Shown: one piece after another, positions 7,539-15,839 of the stretch
Layout: each line of letters begins with the position of its first letter
Position numbering within the stretch: position 1 is the first letter of the stretch
From: Nitrosarchaeum sp.
GTDB lineage: Archaea; Thermoproteota; Nitrososphaeria; Nitrososphaerales; Nitrosopumilaceae
DNA length: 64,000 bases
Assembly (NCBI GenBank): GCA_023265135.1
Contig: JAHFUM010000001.1
Coordinates: 375,632-439,631, forward strand
Reading direction: 5' to 3'
Position numbers and translations under genes: made by a program
Notes under the pieces: generated by a model
The model's database searches: none
What the model was told of the DNA's origin: nothing
The model's input: only the letters and a program-made list of their open reading frames with translations

Positions 7539-8453
7539 TTAAAGAATTATAGAGTCTTTGAGTCCTTTGTAACGGTTCCTTATTGTTACCTCAGTAACAT
7601 TAGCTGCTTCTGCAATATCTCTTTGAGTTTTATTTTCTCCATTTATTACACAAGATAAGTATAATGCAGCAGCAGCTAATCCCATTGGATCTTTACCAGC
7701 AGAAACTTCATTTTCTTGTGCTTGTTTAAGAACATTAACTGCATATCTTTTGGTTTTTTCTGCAATTCCTATTCTGCTAGCAATTCTTGCAACACATTGA
7801 ATTGAATCAGTTACTGGCATCTTTAGATCTAGTTCTTTGACTAATAATCTGTAGCATCTTGCAATATCTTTTCTTTTGATGTTAGCTGCCTGCTCCACAT
7901 CTTTGAGATTTCTTGGTGTTTCAGTATCACGACAAGCTGCATACAGAGCAGATGCCATTAAGGCTGAAATTGAACGCCCTCTAACAAGACCCTTATCTAA
8001 TGCTTTTCTGTAAATGTAGGCTGCCTTTTCAATAACTGCATCAGATAATGCAAGTTTTGTCTTTAGTCTATCCAATTCACTAAATGCCTGTCTAAAGTTT
8101 CTGTCAACAGGCTCATGAACCTGGCTTCTATTATCCCATGTTCTCAGTCGTTCAATTGTACTCTTCATTGATGCAGAAAGTGGTTTTCCAGTAGCATCCT
8201 TGTTTTGTGGGTTAATTATTGTGGCTAGACCCATATCATGCATTGTTAATGATGTTGGTGCACCAGCTCTTGCTCGATCACCATGTTCATCTTGTGTAAA
8301 AGATCTCCATTCTGGTCCAGATTCTTGTAGTTTTTCAGTAATTACAAAACCGCATTTTGAGCAAAACATCTCCCCTGATTCATTATCAGTAACAAGTTTT
8401 CCTTGTGCACAACGCGGACATAATTCTTTAGGGTTTTTTGTTTTATTTGCCAT
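7539..8453 (-). CDS. tfb: Transcription initiation factor TFB (paralogue 2)
   Basis: A 304-residue TFB with zinc ribbon (CPRC at about 12-15, CSKC at 31-34), B-reader/linker and two cyclin repeats; all elements are intact. The protein is nearly identical to the TFB at 2448 across the linker and first cyclin repeat but differs in the zinc ribbon, parts of both repeats (for example the TDSIQCVARIASRIG segment) and its upstream region. DNA identity is total over 8038-8245 and a second shorter tract in the last repeat, while intervening codons diverge, so the two copies exchange sequence. The different N-terminus suggests different polymerase or promoter contacts. Confidence 0.97.
   Translation of the reverse strand: MANKTKNPKELCPRCAQGKLVTDNESGEMFCSKCGFVITEKLQESGPEWRSFTQDEHGDRARAGAPTSLTMHDMGLATIINPQNKDATGKPLSASMKSTIERLRTWDNRSQVHEPVDRNFRQAFSELDRLKTKLALSDAVIEKAAYIYRKALDKGLVRGRSISALMASALYAACRDTETPRNLKDVEQAANIKRKDIARCYRLLVKELDLKMPVTDSIQCVARIASRIGIAEKTKRYAVNVLKQAQENEVSAGKDPMGLAAAALYLSCVINGENKTQRDIAEAANVTEVTIRNRYKGLKDSIIL
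8038..8245 (-). repeat. 208-bp perfect inverted repeat, copy 2 (within TFB)
   Basis: Partner of 2653-2860. Both ends break at synonymous or non-synonymous differences, so the tract is bounded within the coding region, not at the gene edges. Confidence 0.95.
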
Positions 8454-8581
8454 AACGGTTTCTAGGGTATTCAGCTTTTTCGTATTTATGAATCATCAGC
8501 TTTTCTGCAATTTTTTGACTGATAATGAGCCTATAATAACACAAAATAGCAATAATACAATAATAATTCTAGGTCAAAATC

Positions 8582-9538
8582 ATGAAATTAATCAAAATAA
8601 TATCTCTATATCTATTGGGAGTTTTTGTCTTGATTCCAAGTGTGTATGGAGATACAATAAATCAAAGTATGGAAGGAAGCATGGATATTCAGATAACACA
8701 TCCAAATGAATCTATAATTGGAAGAATAGTATCAATTTCGATATTAATAAAAAATAATGGATGGGAAGACAAACAAGATATTTCATTTGTCTTTACTAGC
8801 CAAGATAATGCACTAATTCCAGTTTCAGAAAACAGTATTACAATAAATAAATTATCTCAAGGTAGCTCATATGGAAGAAATATAGATTTTAAAATTTCAT
8901 CAGATAATACTCCTGGAATTCATTTTCTTAATATGAAATATTCGCAAGTTTTAGTAAGTAATAACAAAGAACAACAAGAACCAATTATTCACGATATTGC
9001 AATACCATTAATTCTAAAGGAAGAACCAAACATAGTTATTCATACTAATACCCCAGAAGCAATATTTGCAAATGCTGAATTTCCATTCATAGTAGAAATA
9101 ATTTCTAAAGATATAGAAATTACAAATGTTAATGTTGAGATAATTCCTCCAACTGATATTCAATTTAGAGGAGAAACATCTAATTCATTTTCAACAATAC
9201 AAAAAAATTCTCCAGTTATGATTACTTCGAGAATTATTTCTCCAACTGATGAAGTAAATACTGAACATAAATTACCATTTCAAATTATAGTTACATATAC
9301 TGATGATATGGGAAAAGAAAAAACAGAATCGCAGGTTGTTTCAACAGTATTACGACCTAGAACATTAATGGAATTAACAACAGATGGTGGAATTTGGATT
9401 GGTGGTTTCTTTATAGCGCCTTATGTTAGTATTGGAACAATAATAGGAATTCCAGCCGGTGCAATTGTTTCATTGTTAATTAGAAAAAGCCAAAAATCTA
9501 CAAAAAAGAGAATAAAAAAGAAAAAAGATGATAATTAA
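8582..9538 (+). CDS. Exported beta-sandwich protein with C-terminal membrane anchor
   Basis: A 318-residue protein with a signal peptide (about 1-24, cleaved after VYG), a long beta-rich exterior containing two sandwich-like repeats resembling CARDB/NEW3 domains (about 35-140 and 145-260; GRIVSISILIKNNGW is typical), a C-terminal membrane helix (about 275-300) and a strongly basic cytoplasmic tail (KSTKKRIKKKK). It probably sits on the outer face of the membrane or in the S-layer space. No enzymatic motif is seen. Its stop overlaps the stop of the convergent gene by 4 bases. Confidence 0.65.
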   Translation: MKLIKIISLYLLGVFVLIPSVYGDTINQSMEGSMDIQITHPNESIIGRIVSISILIKNNGWEDKQDISFVFTSQDNALIPVSENSITINKLSQGSSYGRNIDFKISSDNTPGIHFLNMKYSQVLVSNNKEQQEPIIHDIAIPLILKEEPNIVIHTNTPEAIFANAEFPFIVEIISKDIEITNVNVEIIPPTDIQFRGETSNSFSTIQKNSPVMITSRIISPTDEVNTEHKLPFQIIVTYTDDMGKEKTESQVVSTVLRPRTLMELTTDGGIWIGGFFIAPYVSIGTIIGIPAGAIVSLLIRKSQKSTKKRIKKKKDDN

Positions 9539-9846
9539 GATCGTAATTTTTCATTAATAGTTTGGATATATTTTTGATTATATTCAGTAAATAATCGAAT
9601 TTTGTCTTGAGCTAGAGCCATAGCTCCAGGTCTACTATTGATATGTTTATTCGCTATTTGTTGTTCTTTTAATAATTTTTTTAGGTCATCTTTAGTTTGT
9701 GATTTTAGTTCATTAATCAAATTTTGAAATTCATTTTCTAATAGTTTCTTTGTATCAGTTGCAGAGGGAATTGCTCCTATGATTTCTTTTGTAGTGATTT
9801 TTCCAAATACTTTTTTGTTTAGTTCAGTCAATAGTAAAAACTCCAA
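9535..9846 (-). CDS. Hypothetical helical protein
   Basis: A 103-residue, soluble, mainly helical protein with a lysine- and glutamate-rich coiled segment (about 35-70, NELKSQTKDDLKKLLKEQQ). No cysteines, no signal peptide and no family that I recognise. It is convergent with the exported protein before it and stands alone otherwise. Confidence 0.5.
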   Translation of the reverse strand: MEFLLLTELNKKVFGKITTKEIIGAIPSATDTKKLLENEFQNLINELKSQTKDDLKKLLKEQQIANKHINSRPGAMALAQDKIRLFTEYNQKYIQTINEKLRS

Positions 9847-10098
9847 TTAGTGGTATAAATTCAATTTGGTATTACATATAATATAATATTTTTTTATTGA
9901 TTTGATACATTAAATAGTATTTTATAAACTAATAAATAATAAGTATAGACACATTGTAATTAGTTTTTAGAATTTGATATTAGTGCTGATAATTTAATAG
10001 GAATATGTGATAGTAATCAAATAAAAATAAATCTGTTAGAAGTTCGTCCGTATAGTTGATGTAAAAATTATGTATGCATGTTATTGTAATATTTATAA

Positions 10099-10686
10099 TC
10101 AATAATCATGTTCACTAAAGTCAGAACCTAATGCTATTGTTGCAATTATAGTATTTTTGGTTGTTTGAAATTTGATATTTTTGTCTGGCATAAATTGATT
10201 AAAAATTTCTTTTAGTAATTGTTCAGTAAAAAATGACCAATTCAAACCTAATTCATGTTGAATAATAAAATGGTGTAGTTCTCCTTCAATTCTATGATCC
10301 GATTTCATTCCAGATGCTCGTATGTAATCTTCTAATGTTTCAATACATCGTTTCAAATCATATTTTCCTTTCATAAAAAGAACTGTATCTTTAATTACAG
10401 GTAAAACTGTTTTAATAATTTCATGAATGTCTTCTCCATTCATTTCGGCGCCAAGAGAATCTAAGACTCCTTTAGGAATTGGAATCATACCTATTTTATC
10501 GCCAAAACGATCCCATTTTACATATTTCTCAAGAATTTGTTTTACCAAAACATTTTGTGATATATTTTTGTGAATTGCTTCTATTTCTAATTCTTCTACA
10601 ATTTTGGATGGTAATCGATAAGTAATACTACGTGTTGTTTCTTTTTTTGGAGAAATAGATGGTCTATTAGTCGGAGCAGATTTCAA
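10099..10686 (-). CDS. Ribbon-helix-helix-like DNA-binding protein with C-terminal domain
   Basis: A 195-residue protein. After a basic leader (TNRPSISPKKE), residues about 19-57 look like a ribbon-helix-helix domain (SITYRLPSKIVEELEIEAIHK followed by SQNVLVKQILEKYV), a fold that binds operators as a dimer. The remaining 130 residues form an alpha/beta domain of unknown function. Multiple such proteins are usual in Nitrosopumilales. It stands alone, next to the decayed ammonium transporter gene; whether it controlled that gene is unknown. Confidence 0.55.
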   Translation of the reverse strand: MKSAPTNRPSISPKKETTRSITYRLPSKIVEELEIEAIHKNISQNVLVKQILEKYVKWDRFGDKIGMIPIPKGVLDSLGAEMNGEDIHEIIKTVLPVIKDTVLFMKGKYDLKRCIETLEDYIRASGMKSDHRIEGELHHFIIQHELGLNWSFFTEQLLKEIFNQFMPDKNIKFQTTKNTIIATIALGSDFSEHDY

Positions 10687-10787
10687 TGTATTTAACTTTA
10701 GTATTGAGTATATATGAGATTGTTTAAAAAATTTAAATTTTAAAATAATTGATAAAAATCGTTTTTATTGAAGAAAAACTCATCTTT

Positions 10788-11125
10788 TTATTCCAAGTTA
10801 TTTACACAAGTATCTATATCTAATTTGAATTCTTCATCAGCATAAGCTCATTCTGCAATTCACTAATATCCAATTCTGCATCTTCTACTTCTGCTGATAT
10901 TCTTACTCCAATTAAAAAGTCTAAAATTTTCATGATTATCCAGTACCCATATCCAATGAATCAGAGATAATAGTTCAAAATATCCAAAGCTGTGAATACG
11001 ATAAATGATCTAAATTTCATTCGTTCAGTAACAGTACCAGTTAGAAGTAAGTGGTAATTGCAGCAAACATAAGTAGAAATTTTACAAATAATTCTCCAGG
11101 AATTATGGGTGCATTGCAATCAAAG
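10788..11125 (-). pseudogene. Remnant of an ammonium transporter (Amt/MEP) gene
   Basis: Reading the minus strand in shifting frames recovers Amt signatures in the right order: IIPGELFVKFLLMFAAIT, then LLTGTVTERMKFRSFIVFTAL (the conserved transporter helix with ERMKF), IHWIW (PIAHWVWG equivalent), and then the Amt C-terminal tail, LIGVRISAEVEDAELDIS followed in another frame by AYADEEFKLDID. At least two stops and several frameshifts interrupt it, and the central helices between IHWIW and the tail, plus the N-terminus, are missing. It is a degraded copy of a roughly 400-codon gene cut down to about 340 bases. A functional Amt is expected elsewhere in the genome. Confidence 0.75.
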
Positions 11126-11330
11126 GTTTTATTTTTTATAAGTAATTTACTAATTAGTAAGTAATGAATCAAATGACATTACAGGTACAATATTTTATAA
11201 TATCGAAGGAATCTGTGAAGGAAAAATCTTTTAGTTACATAATAGTGGGGGCAGAAGTATAGGATGTTACAATTTTTCAATGATTTTATAAATAAATCAA
11301 AAAGTGAAAAAAGAAAACTTGAGGATTAAT

Positions 11331-11540
11331 ATGACATATTGTATTGGAGAATGTAGAAAATACAAAGCATCAAAGCCATCACAAATTGGAAGATATGCTG
11401 CAGGACAAAAAAGATGTAATTATTGTGAGGTATTTGTAGAGTATGAGGGAATAATATGTCCTTGTTGTAATAGACAATTGAGATGTTTGCCACGAAGCAG
11501 AAAAGGGAAAGAAAAGTATCTAGAGCAGACAGTTAGATAA
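11331..11540 (+). CDS. Small cysteine-rich (zinc-ribbon-like) protein
   Basis: From the ATG at 11331 the product is 69 residues, rich in cysteine: C4 and C8 (CIGEC), CNYC (about 27-30), CPCC (about 41-44) and a further Cys near 49. The pattern suggests one or two zinc sites. The tail is basic (RSRKGKEK), which would suit nucleic-acid binding. The ATG at 11331 has a GAGG Shine-Dalgarno-like sequence 6 bases before it, so it is preferred over an upstream GTG at 11304. Small proteins of this type recur in thaumarchaeal genomes; no function is known to me. Confidence 0.6.
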   Translation: MTYCIGECRKYKASKPSQIGRYAAGQKRCNYCEVFVEYEGIICPCCNRQLRCLPRSRKGKEKYLEQTVR

Positions 11541-11626
11541 TTCATATTTATCTGAAATTTGGTTAAAAAAACAACTAATTCGTACTTTATGATAAAACAT
11601 TATAAGAAATCAACTCAAGTAAAAGT

Positions 11627-11899
11627 ATGGCAATTCCAGATGATGTTCAAGAATATGTTGAAAAAAATATCAAATTAATGATTTCGCAGACTGAAACATA
11701 TCTCCCTTTTATCAAAATAGCATTTCCTTATTCACAGAATTTAGCAGATGGAGTTTACAATCTAATTATAGGTAATGCGTTATCTGTTTTCATAAATCAA
11801 TATGCAATGAGGATGAAATATCCAACATCTGAAGATTTTGCAGAGTTTGGAAAATTTATTTTTAAATACAGAGATCAGGTAGATAAATTCTTTAAATAA
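11627..11899 (+). CDS. Hypothetical helical protein
   Basis: A 90-residue soluble protein, mostly alpha-helical (IPDDVQEYVEKNIKLMI at the start, then a central hydrophobic stretch PYSQNLADGVYNLIIGNALSV). There is no signal peptide or cysteine. I recognise no family. It converges on the hsp20 gene with the stops adjacent. Confidence 0.5.
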   Translation: MAIPDDVQEYVEKNIKLMISQTETYLPFIKIAFPYSQNLADGVYNLIIGNALSVFINQYAMRMKYPTSEDFAEFGKFIFKYRDQVDKFFK

Positions 11900-12295
11900 T
11901 TATTTTACTTTTATTTTACGACTAAAAATTGTCTTTAGAATTGTTATTTTTAATCTACCTTTTTCAAATTTAGCAGAAATTTTTTTATTATCAATTTTTC
12001 CTGGAAGCATAAGAGTCTTTTTAAAATATTCAAATTTTGTTTTTTTGCCAAATTTTTCTTCAAAATATGATTCTTTTAATTTGGCCTCAATACTGATAAA
12101 ATTCTCATCAAATGTAATTTTAATATCTTTTTTATTTACTAAGGGAAGATCAAATTCGAGTAACCAATGTGTTCCATATTCTCTCAAACATGAAAGAGGA
12201 GAAAGAATTTGACGTTCAATGTCATCGTTGAATAATGAGCTTATTGATGATGGAGTAATTCTAATTTCAAATTCTTTATCATTGTTTTCATTCAT
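11900..12295 (-). CDS. hsp20: Small heat-shock protein Hsp20/alpha-crystallin family
   Basis: A 131-residue protein with a recognisable alpha-crystallin domain (about 38-131): WLLEFDLPLVNKKDIKI, ISIEAKLKES and FKKTLMLPGKIDNKKISAKFEKGRLKI, the last containing the conserved G-x-L position. It holds unfolding proteins in a soluble state without ATP. The N-terminal arm is short and the C-terminal I-x-I anchor is weak (RKIKVK). It is the last gene of an operon with the PAC2 gene (4 bases upstream) and the CBS/HPF-like gene. Confidence 0.82.
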   Translation of the reverse strand: MNENNDKEFEIRITPSSISSLFNDDIERQILSPLSCLREYGTHWLLEFDLPLVNKKDIKITFDENFISIEAKLKESYFEEKFGKKTKFEYFKKTLMLPGKIDNKKISAKFEKGRLKITILKTIFSRKIKVK

Positions 12296-12299
12296 GAGG

Positions 12300-13025
12300 T
12301 CATCGATATATCTGAGGAGCTCTGTTAGGTTGATTTTCTAGTTGTTGTTGCTGTAAAGCACGGATTGTTTCTTCCATTAGATTTCTATGTTGAATTCTTA
12401 GTCGTTCCATTTTCTTTTGAATATCAGTTGTATCTACTTTAATATTCAAAACTTGAGCTAAAGTAGTAATTGCTATAATGGAAGCTTCAGGGTCAGGAAA
12501 GAACGGATGACATTCAGTATACAAAATTAGTGTAGGAATTTTAGATTTTCTAAATATTGTTATCATTGCTGCATCTGTTCCAAAAATTGAACCTGTCAAA
12601 AATTTAGAAATTTGGTTTGTATATAGAACTTCTTCTAAAGATTGGTGTGTCACTAATCCATAGATTTTAGGTGCATTAAGATCTTTGTTGATTGTTTCCA
12701 TGCCACTTACAAGAATTATTTTTTGAATATCATTTTTCTTGGAGTATTCTAATATGGATTCCGCAAAATCGTATGCTGAATACGGATCAAGTGGAAGATC
12801 GGATATTATAACAAAAATATTATTTTTTTTATAGATTCTGATTGGTGGTAATATTTCTCCATCTTCGACAAATAGTGTAGGTGGAAGGTCAGGATGATCT
12901 ATTTCTCCAATATGTTTCATATCTAGATTATGAATTAAATAGGAAATTGTGAAGGTTCCTACAAGTCCATTACTTGGAAAACCAATTAGTAAGATATTTT
13001 CTGATGTTATTTTACTAATTTTCAT
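12300..13025 (-). CDS. Proteasome assembly chaperone family protein (PAC2/PbaB-like)
   Basis: A 241-residue PAC2-family protein (COG2047/COG1938). The N-terminal IGFPSNGLVGTFTISYLI and the acidic LPLDPYSAYDFAESI region match archaeal PbaA/PbaB, which help assemble 20S proteasome rings or act as alternative proteasome activators. The C-terminus is a helix rich in Gln (about 205-235) ending in Ile-Tyr-Arg, a hydrophobic-Tyr-any motif like the HbYX motif that docks into the proteasome alpha ring. It lies between the CBS/HPF-like gene (2-base gap) and hsp20 (4-base gap), in one operon. Confidence 0.85.
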   Translation of the reverse strand: MKISKITSENILLIGFPSNGLVGTFTISYLIHNLDMKHIGEIDHPDLPPTLFVEDGEILPPIRIYKKNNIFVIISDLPLDPYSAYDFAESILEYSKKNDIQKIILVSGMETINKDLNAPKIYGLVTHQSLEEVLYTNQISKFLTGSIFGTDAAMITIFRKSKIPTLILYTECHPFFPDPEASIIAITTLAQVLNIKVDTTDIQKKMERLRIQHRNLMEETIRALQQQQLENQPNRAPQIYR

Positions 13026-13027
13026 AA

Positions 13028-14194
13028 TTAGAATATAGGTAAACCGATCTTTCGGATACTATCTTTTGATCTATGTTTTGCTCGTTTAGATAATGTTCTT
13101 AATAATTTTTCACTTAGTTCTTCTAAAACTTCACTTAAATCAAATCCAATTGAACTGAAAATAAGAGGAGTATGATGAGGAGTAATAATCATAATAGATA
13201 CTTCATATTTTCCCTCTTTTTTGTTACCAGTTCTTTGTTGTTTTATTGAAACTCTAGCTTCATGAATTTCTGAATATACTTGTTGTAATCTTTTAAGAGT
13301 TTTTGCAAATTTTGAACTAATCAAATTTACGTTTTGCTGATCTTCTGGCATACCAACAATGTATAATGGAATTGGGGTTTCTAATTTAGATGCAAGTAAT
13401 CCAAGTATATCTCTAAAAGTGATAATACCTTGAAGATTATCTTGTAGATTAACTAAGCAGCATGATGTATCTGTTTTAAGCATTGAATTGATAACTTTGT
13501 TTAAATCATCATTAGCTGAGCATTGAGGAATTCTAGTACTACCTGTATTACCAATTTTAAGTTCTAATGCATGTTCAGTTCTTGAAATCATAGATTTGGA
13601 TCCTTGTTTTTCTGAAGGCATAATTGATTGCAGTATATGATATGATGTAAGGACCTGTTTAATTTTACCTTGATTCAATACTGGCAGATGATCAATTCGT
13701 TTAGTAGTCATAATTCGTCTTGCATTACTAATAGATTCATCAGCATGAACTGTAATTGGATTTTGGGTATAAATCAAATTTGCTTTAATCCATTTGTTGT
13801 CCTTTGAAGAAAGTAGTTTAACAATTCGTTTTGCTGTTACAACACCAATTATTTGGTTCTTCTCTACTACAGGAACTTCTCTTATTCTATAATGAGTAAT
13901 TATGTTTGCTACTTTCTGAACAGTATCATTTTGGGTTACATGTGGAATTGGATAAAGAAATGACTCAACTTTCATGTTATAGATATTTTTGGCGTTTAGT
14001 AGTGTTCTAATGTTTGTAGAAAGTACTTTTTTATCTTTAAGATAAAAAACATCATAGGAGTTATCCTTAGTAATTTTACTGATTACATGCGAAAGTGTAT
14101 CTGTTGGTTCTATAGTGGTTACTTTGGAAATTAGAGATTTTATTTTTGTAGATTGAATATCGTTCATATGAGAATGAATTGTATCAGTAATCAT
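13028..14194 (-). CDS. Multi-CBS protein with a C-terminal HPF/S30AE-like domain
   Basis: A 388-residue protein. Four CBS motifs can be traced (about 15-65, 75-130, 140-195 and 215-270; typical pieces are IREVPVVEKNQIIGVVTAKRIV and IDHLPVLNQGKIKQVLT). CBS pairs bind adenine nucleotides and sense energy state. The last 110 residues have the pattern of the S30AE fold of ribosome-hibernation factors (KFAKTLKRLQQVYSEI, YEVSIMIITP, VLEELSEKLLRTL). The combination suggests an energy-responsive ribosome-binding factor; the HPF resemblance is by eye. First gene of the operon with PAC2 and hsp20. Confidence 0.75.
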   Translation of the reverse strand: MITDTIHSHMNDIQSTKIKSLISKVTTIEPTDTLSHVISKITKDNSYDVFYLKDKKVLSTNIRTLLNAKNIYNMKVESFLYPIPHVTQNDTVQKVANIITHYRIREVPVVEKNQIIGVVTAKRIVKLLSSKDNKWIKANLIYTQNPITVHADESISNARRIMTTKRIDHLPVLNQGKIKQVLTSYHILQSIMPSEKQGSKSMISRTEHALELKIGNTGSTRIPQCSANDDLNKVINSMLKTDTSCCLVNLQDNLQGIITFRDILGLLASKLETPIPLYIVGMPEDQQNVNLISSKFAKTLKRLQQVYSEIHEARVSIKQQRTGNKKEGKYEVSIMIITPHHTPLIFSSIGFDLSEVLEELSEKLLRTLSKRAKHRSKDSIRKIGLPIF

Positions 14195-14281
14195 TTTGCT
14201 ATACTAATTGTAAAATCTCCCTATTTTAAATTAAAAGAAAACCTAGATTTTCACTATTGATTTTCATGAATGATATTTGAA

Positions 14282-14292
14282 TTGATATATTT
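14282..14292 (+). promoter_or_regulatory. TATA box of the four-CBS gene
   Basis: TTGATATATTTAAG is centred about 28 bases before the ATG at 14318, which makes that ATG the likely leaderless start and disfavours the earlier ATG at 14270 that would lie upstream of the box. Confidence 0.5.
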
Positions 14293-14317
14293 AAGCAATA
14301 AAATCAATTTTGTGTTA

Positions 14318-15181
14318 ATGTTGTTAAAAGATACAGATCTTAATAAAATCACAATTAAAAGGACCGTTACTATTAGTCCAAATTCTAGCTTATTAGATGC
14401 CAGGGAGGTTTTACTTAGACATAATTTAAAACGACTCGTAGTAACAGATTCAAAAAAACACCCAGTTGGGATAATTACAGAAAAAGACATTGCAAAAACA
14501 ATCTATGCATTAGGAGATAAACCAATCAGATCTGTCAAAGTCTCTGGTTTTATGTCTAAAAAATTAATAACAATAAAGAAAACGGATTCGGTTTATGATT
14601 GTGCTAAATTAATGAAAAAATATCACATAAGTTCAATAATCGTATTAGGTAACAATGGTATTTTGGAGGGTTTAGTTACAAAGACTGATCTTGCATCTAT
14701 TTTTTTGACACATGCAACATCTCCTCTAAAGATCTCAAAGATTATGACCAGAAATGTAATTACTGCTATGCCTGGAGATTCATTATTGTATGTAGAAAGT
14801 TTGTTAATTCACAATAGAATTGCAAGAATTGTAATTCAACGTAATAGGACACCAATAGGAATTATTACTTATGGGGATTTTGTTCCAGCAAAATTACCTT
14901 ATTGGTTAGCTCAATCAGCTGATCCGAAAGAGGTTGAAAATTATAAAATGCGAGGTAATCTTGATGAATTTCAAGTAAATCAAATGAATCACCTTTTGCA
15001 TTTCAAGGCTGTAGATATAATGTCATCAAATCCAATTACAATTGAAGCTGATGAGGATGTTGGAGTAGCAGTATTATTAATGATAAGAAATGGAATTAGT
15101 GGATTACCGGTTGTTAAAAAATCAAAACTGGTAGGAATTATTACCAAGACGGATATTATAAATGCAATTGCAGAAGCTTAG
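14318..15181 (+). CDS. Four-CBS-domain protein
   Basis: A 287-residue protein made almost entirely of four CBS motifs (about 10-65, 75-130, 140-190 and 225-285), with the recurring G-I-I-T-x-x-D ending: VGIITEKDIAKTI, EGLVTKTDLASIF, IGIITYGDFV, VGIITKTDIINAI. No catalytic domain is attached. It should form two Bateman modules binding AMP/ATP or S-adenosyl compounds and act on a partner. The divergent neighbour is the CBS/HPF-like gene and the convergent neighbour a UspA gene. Confidence 0.88.
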   Translation: MLLKDTDLNKITIKRTVTISPNSSLLDAREVLLRHNLKRLVVTDSKKHPVGIITEKDIAKTIYALGDKPIRSVKVSGFMSKKLITIKKTDSVYDCAKLMKKYHISSIIVLGNNGILEGLVTKTDLASIFLTHATSPLKISKIMTRNVITAMPGDSLLYVESLLIHNRIARIVIQRNRTPIGIITYGDFVPAKLPYWLAQSADPKEVENYKMRGNLDEFQVNQMNHLLHFKAVDIMSSNPITIEADEDVGVAVLLMIRNGISGLPVVKKSKLVGIITKTDIINAIAEA

Positions 15182-15182
15182 A

Positions 15183-15611
15183 TTATTTTATAATTAGAAT
15201 AGAACAAGGAGAATTATTTGCCAATTTATTTGAAACACTACCAAGTAAAAATCGTGCAGCTGTTCCAAGACCCTTATTGCCCACAATAATTAGATTACAT
15301 TTTTCATTTTTTGCAAGTTTAATTATTTCATTTACAATATTTCCTTCTTTTATTATTATTTTTGAATCAATACCTTTGTCGGTAGTTATTTTCTTCCCTT
15401 TCATCAAAACATTGTTTCCAAACTTTCGTAAAATTTCAAGATATTCTTTTCTATCCAACAAATTTATCGGTAAAGACTTCTCAACAACATAAAGTAGTAT
15501 CAAATTTGATTGATATTTTTTAGATATGTCACATGCGTGTAAGAGAGCTTTTTCTGAATATTTAGAACCATCCATAGGAACGAGGATTTTCATGTACAAT
15601 GATTTTCTCAT
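15183..15611 (-). CDS. Universal stress protein UspA family
   Basis: A 142-residue single UspA domain. The N-terminal strand KILVPMDGSKYSEKAL and the C-terminal nucleotide motif GNKGLGTAARFLLGS (G-x2-G-x9-GS) indicate an ATP-binding type. A TATA-like TTAAATAT about 25 bases upstream of 15611 supports the first ATG as a leaderless start, though MKILVP at 15590 matches the usual family N-terminus. About 30 bases around the DGS motif are identical in DNA to the UspA gene at 17501-17923. Confidence 0.9.
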   Translation of the reverse strand: MRKSLYMKILVPMDGSKYSEKALLHACDISKKYQSNLILLYVVEKSLPINLLDRKEYLEILRKFGNNVLMKGKKITTDKGIDSKIIIKEGNIVNEIIKLAKNEKCNLIIVGNKGLGTAARFLLGSVSNKLANNSPCSILIIK

Positions 15612-15839
15612 GAAAAATTTTATTGTTTATTAATATTTAACTGAATTCTTTAAAATGATTTTAAAATATTACTAAATACAAATTTACAAGTAAAATGTGT
15701 TAGTACAGGCACAAAATTTTACAGATATATTTTCTGAGATTAATTCAATATTTGTTATCAGATTGATTGTTATAGTTTGATTATTATGATTGATAATCTT
15801 AATTTGGTGTTAAATTATAAAAGCATAGGTAGATTGTAA

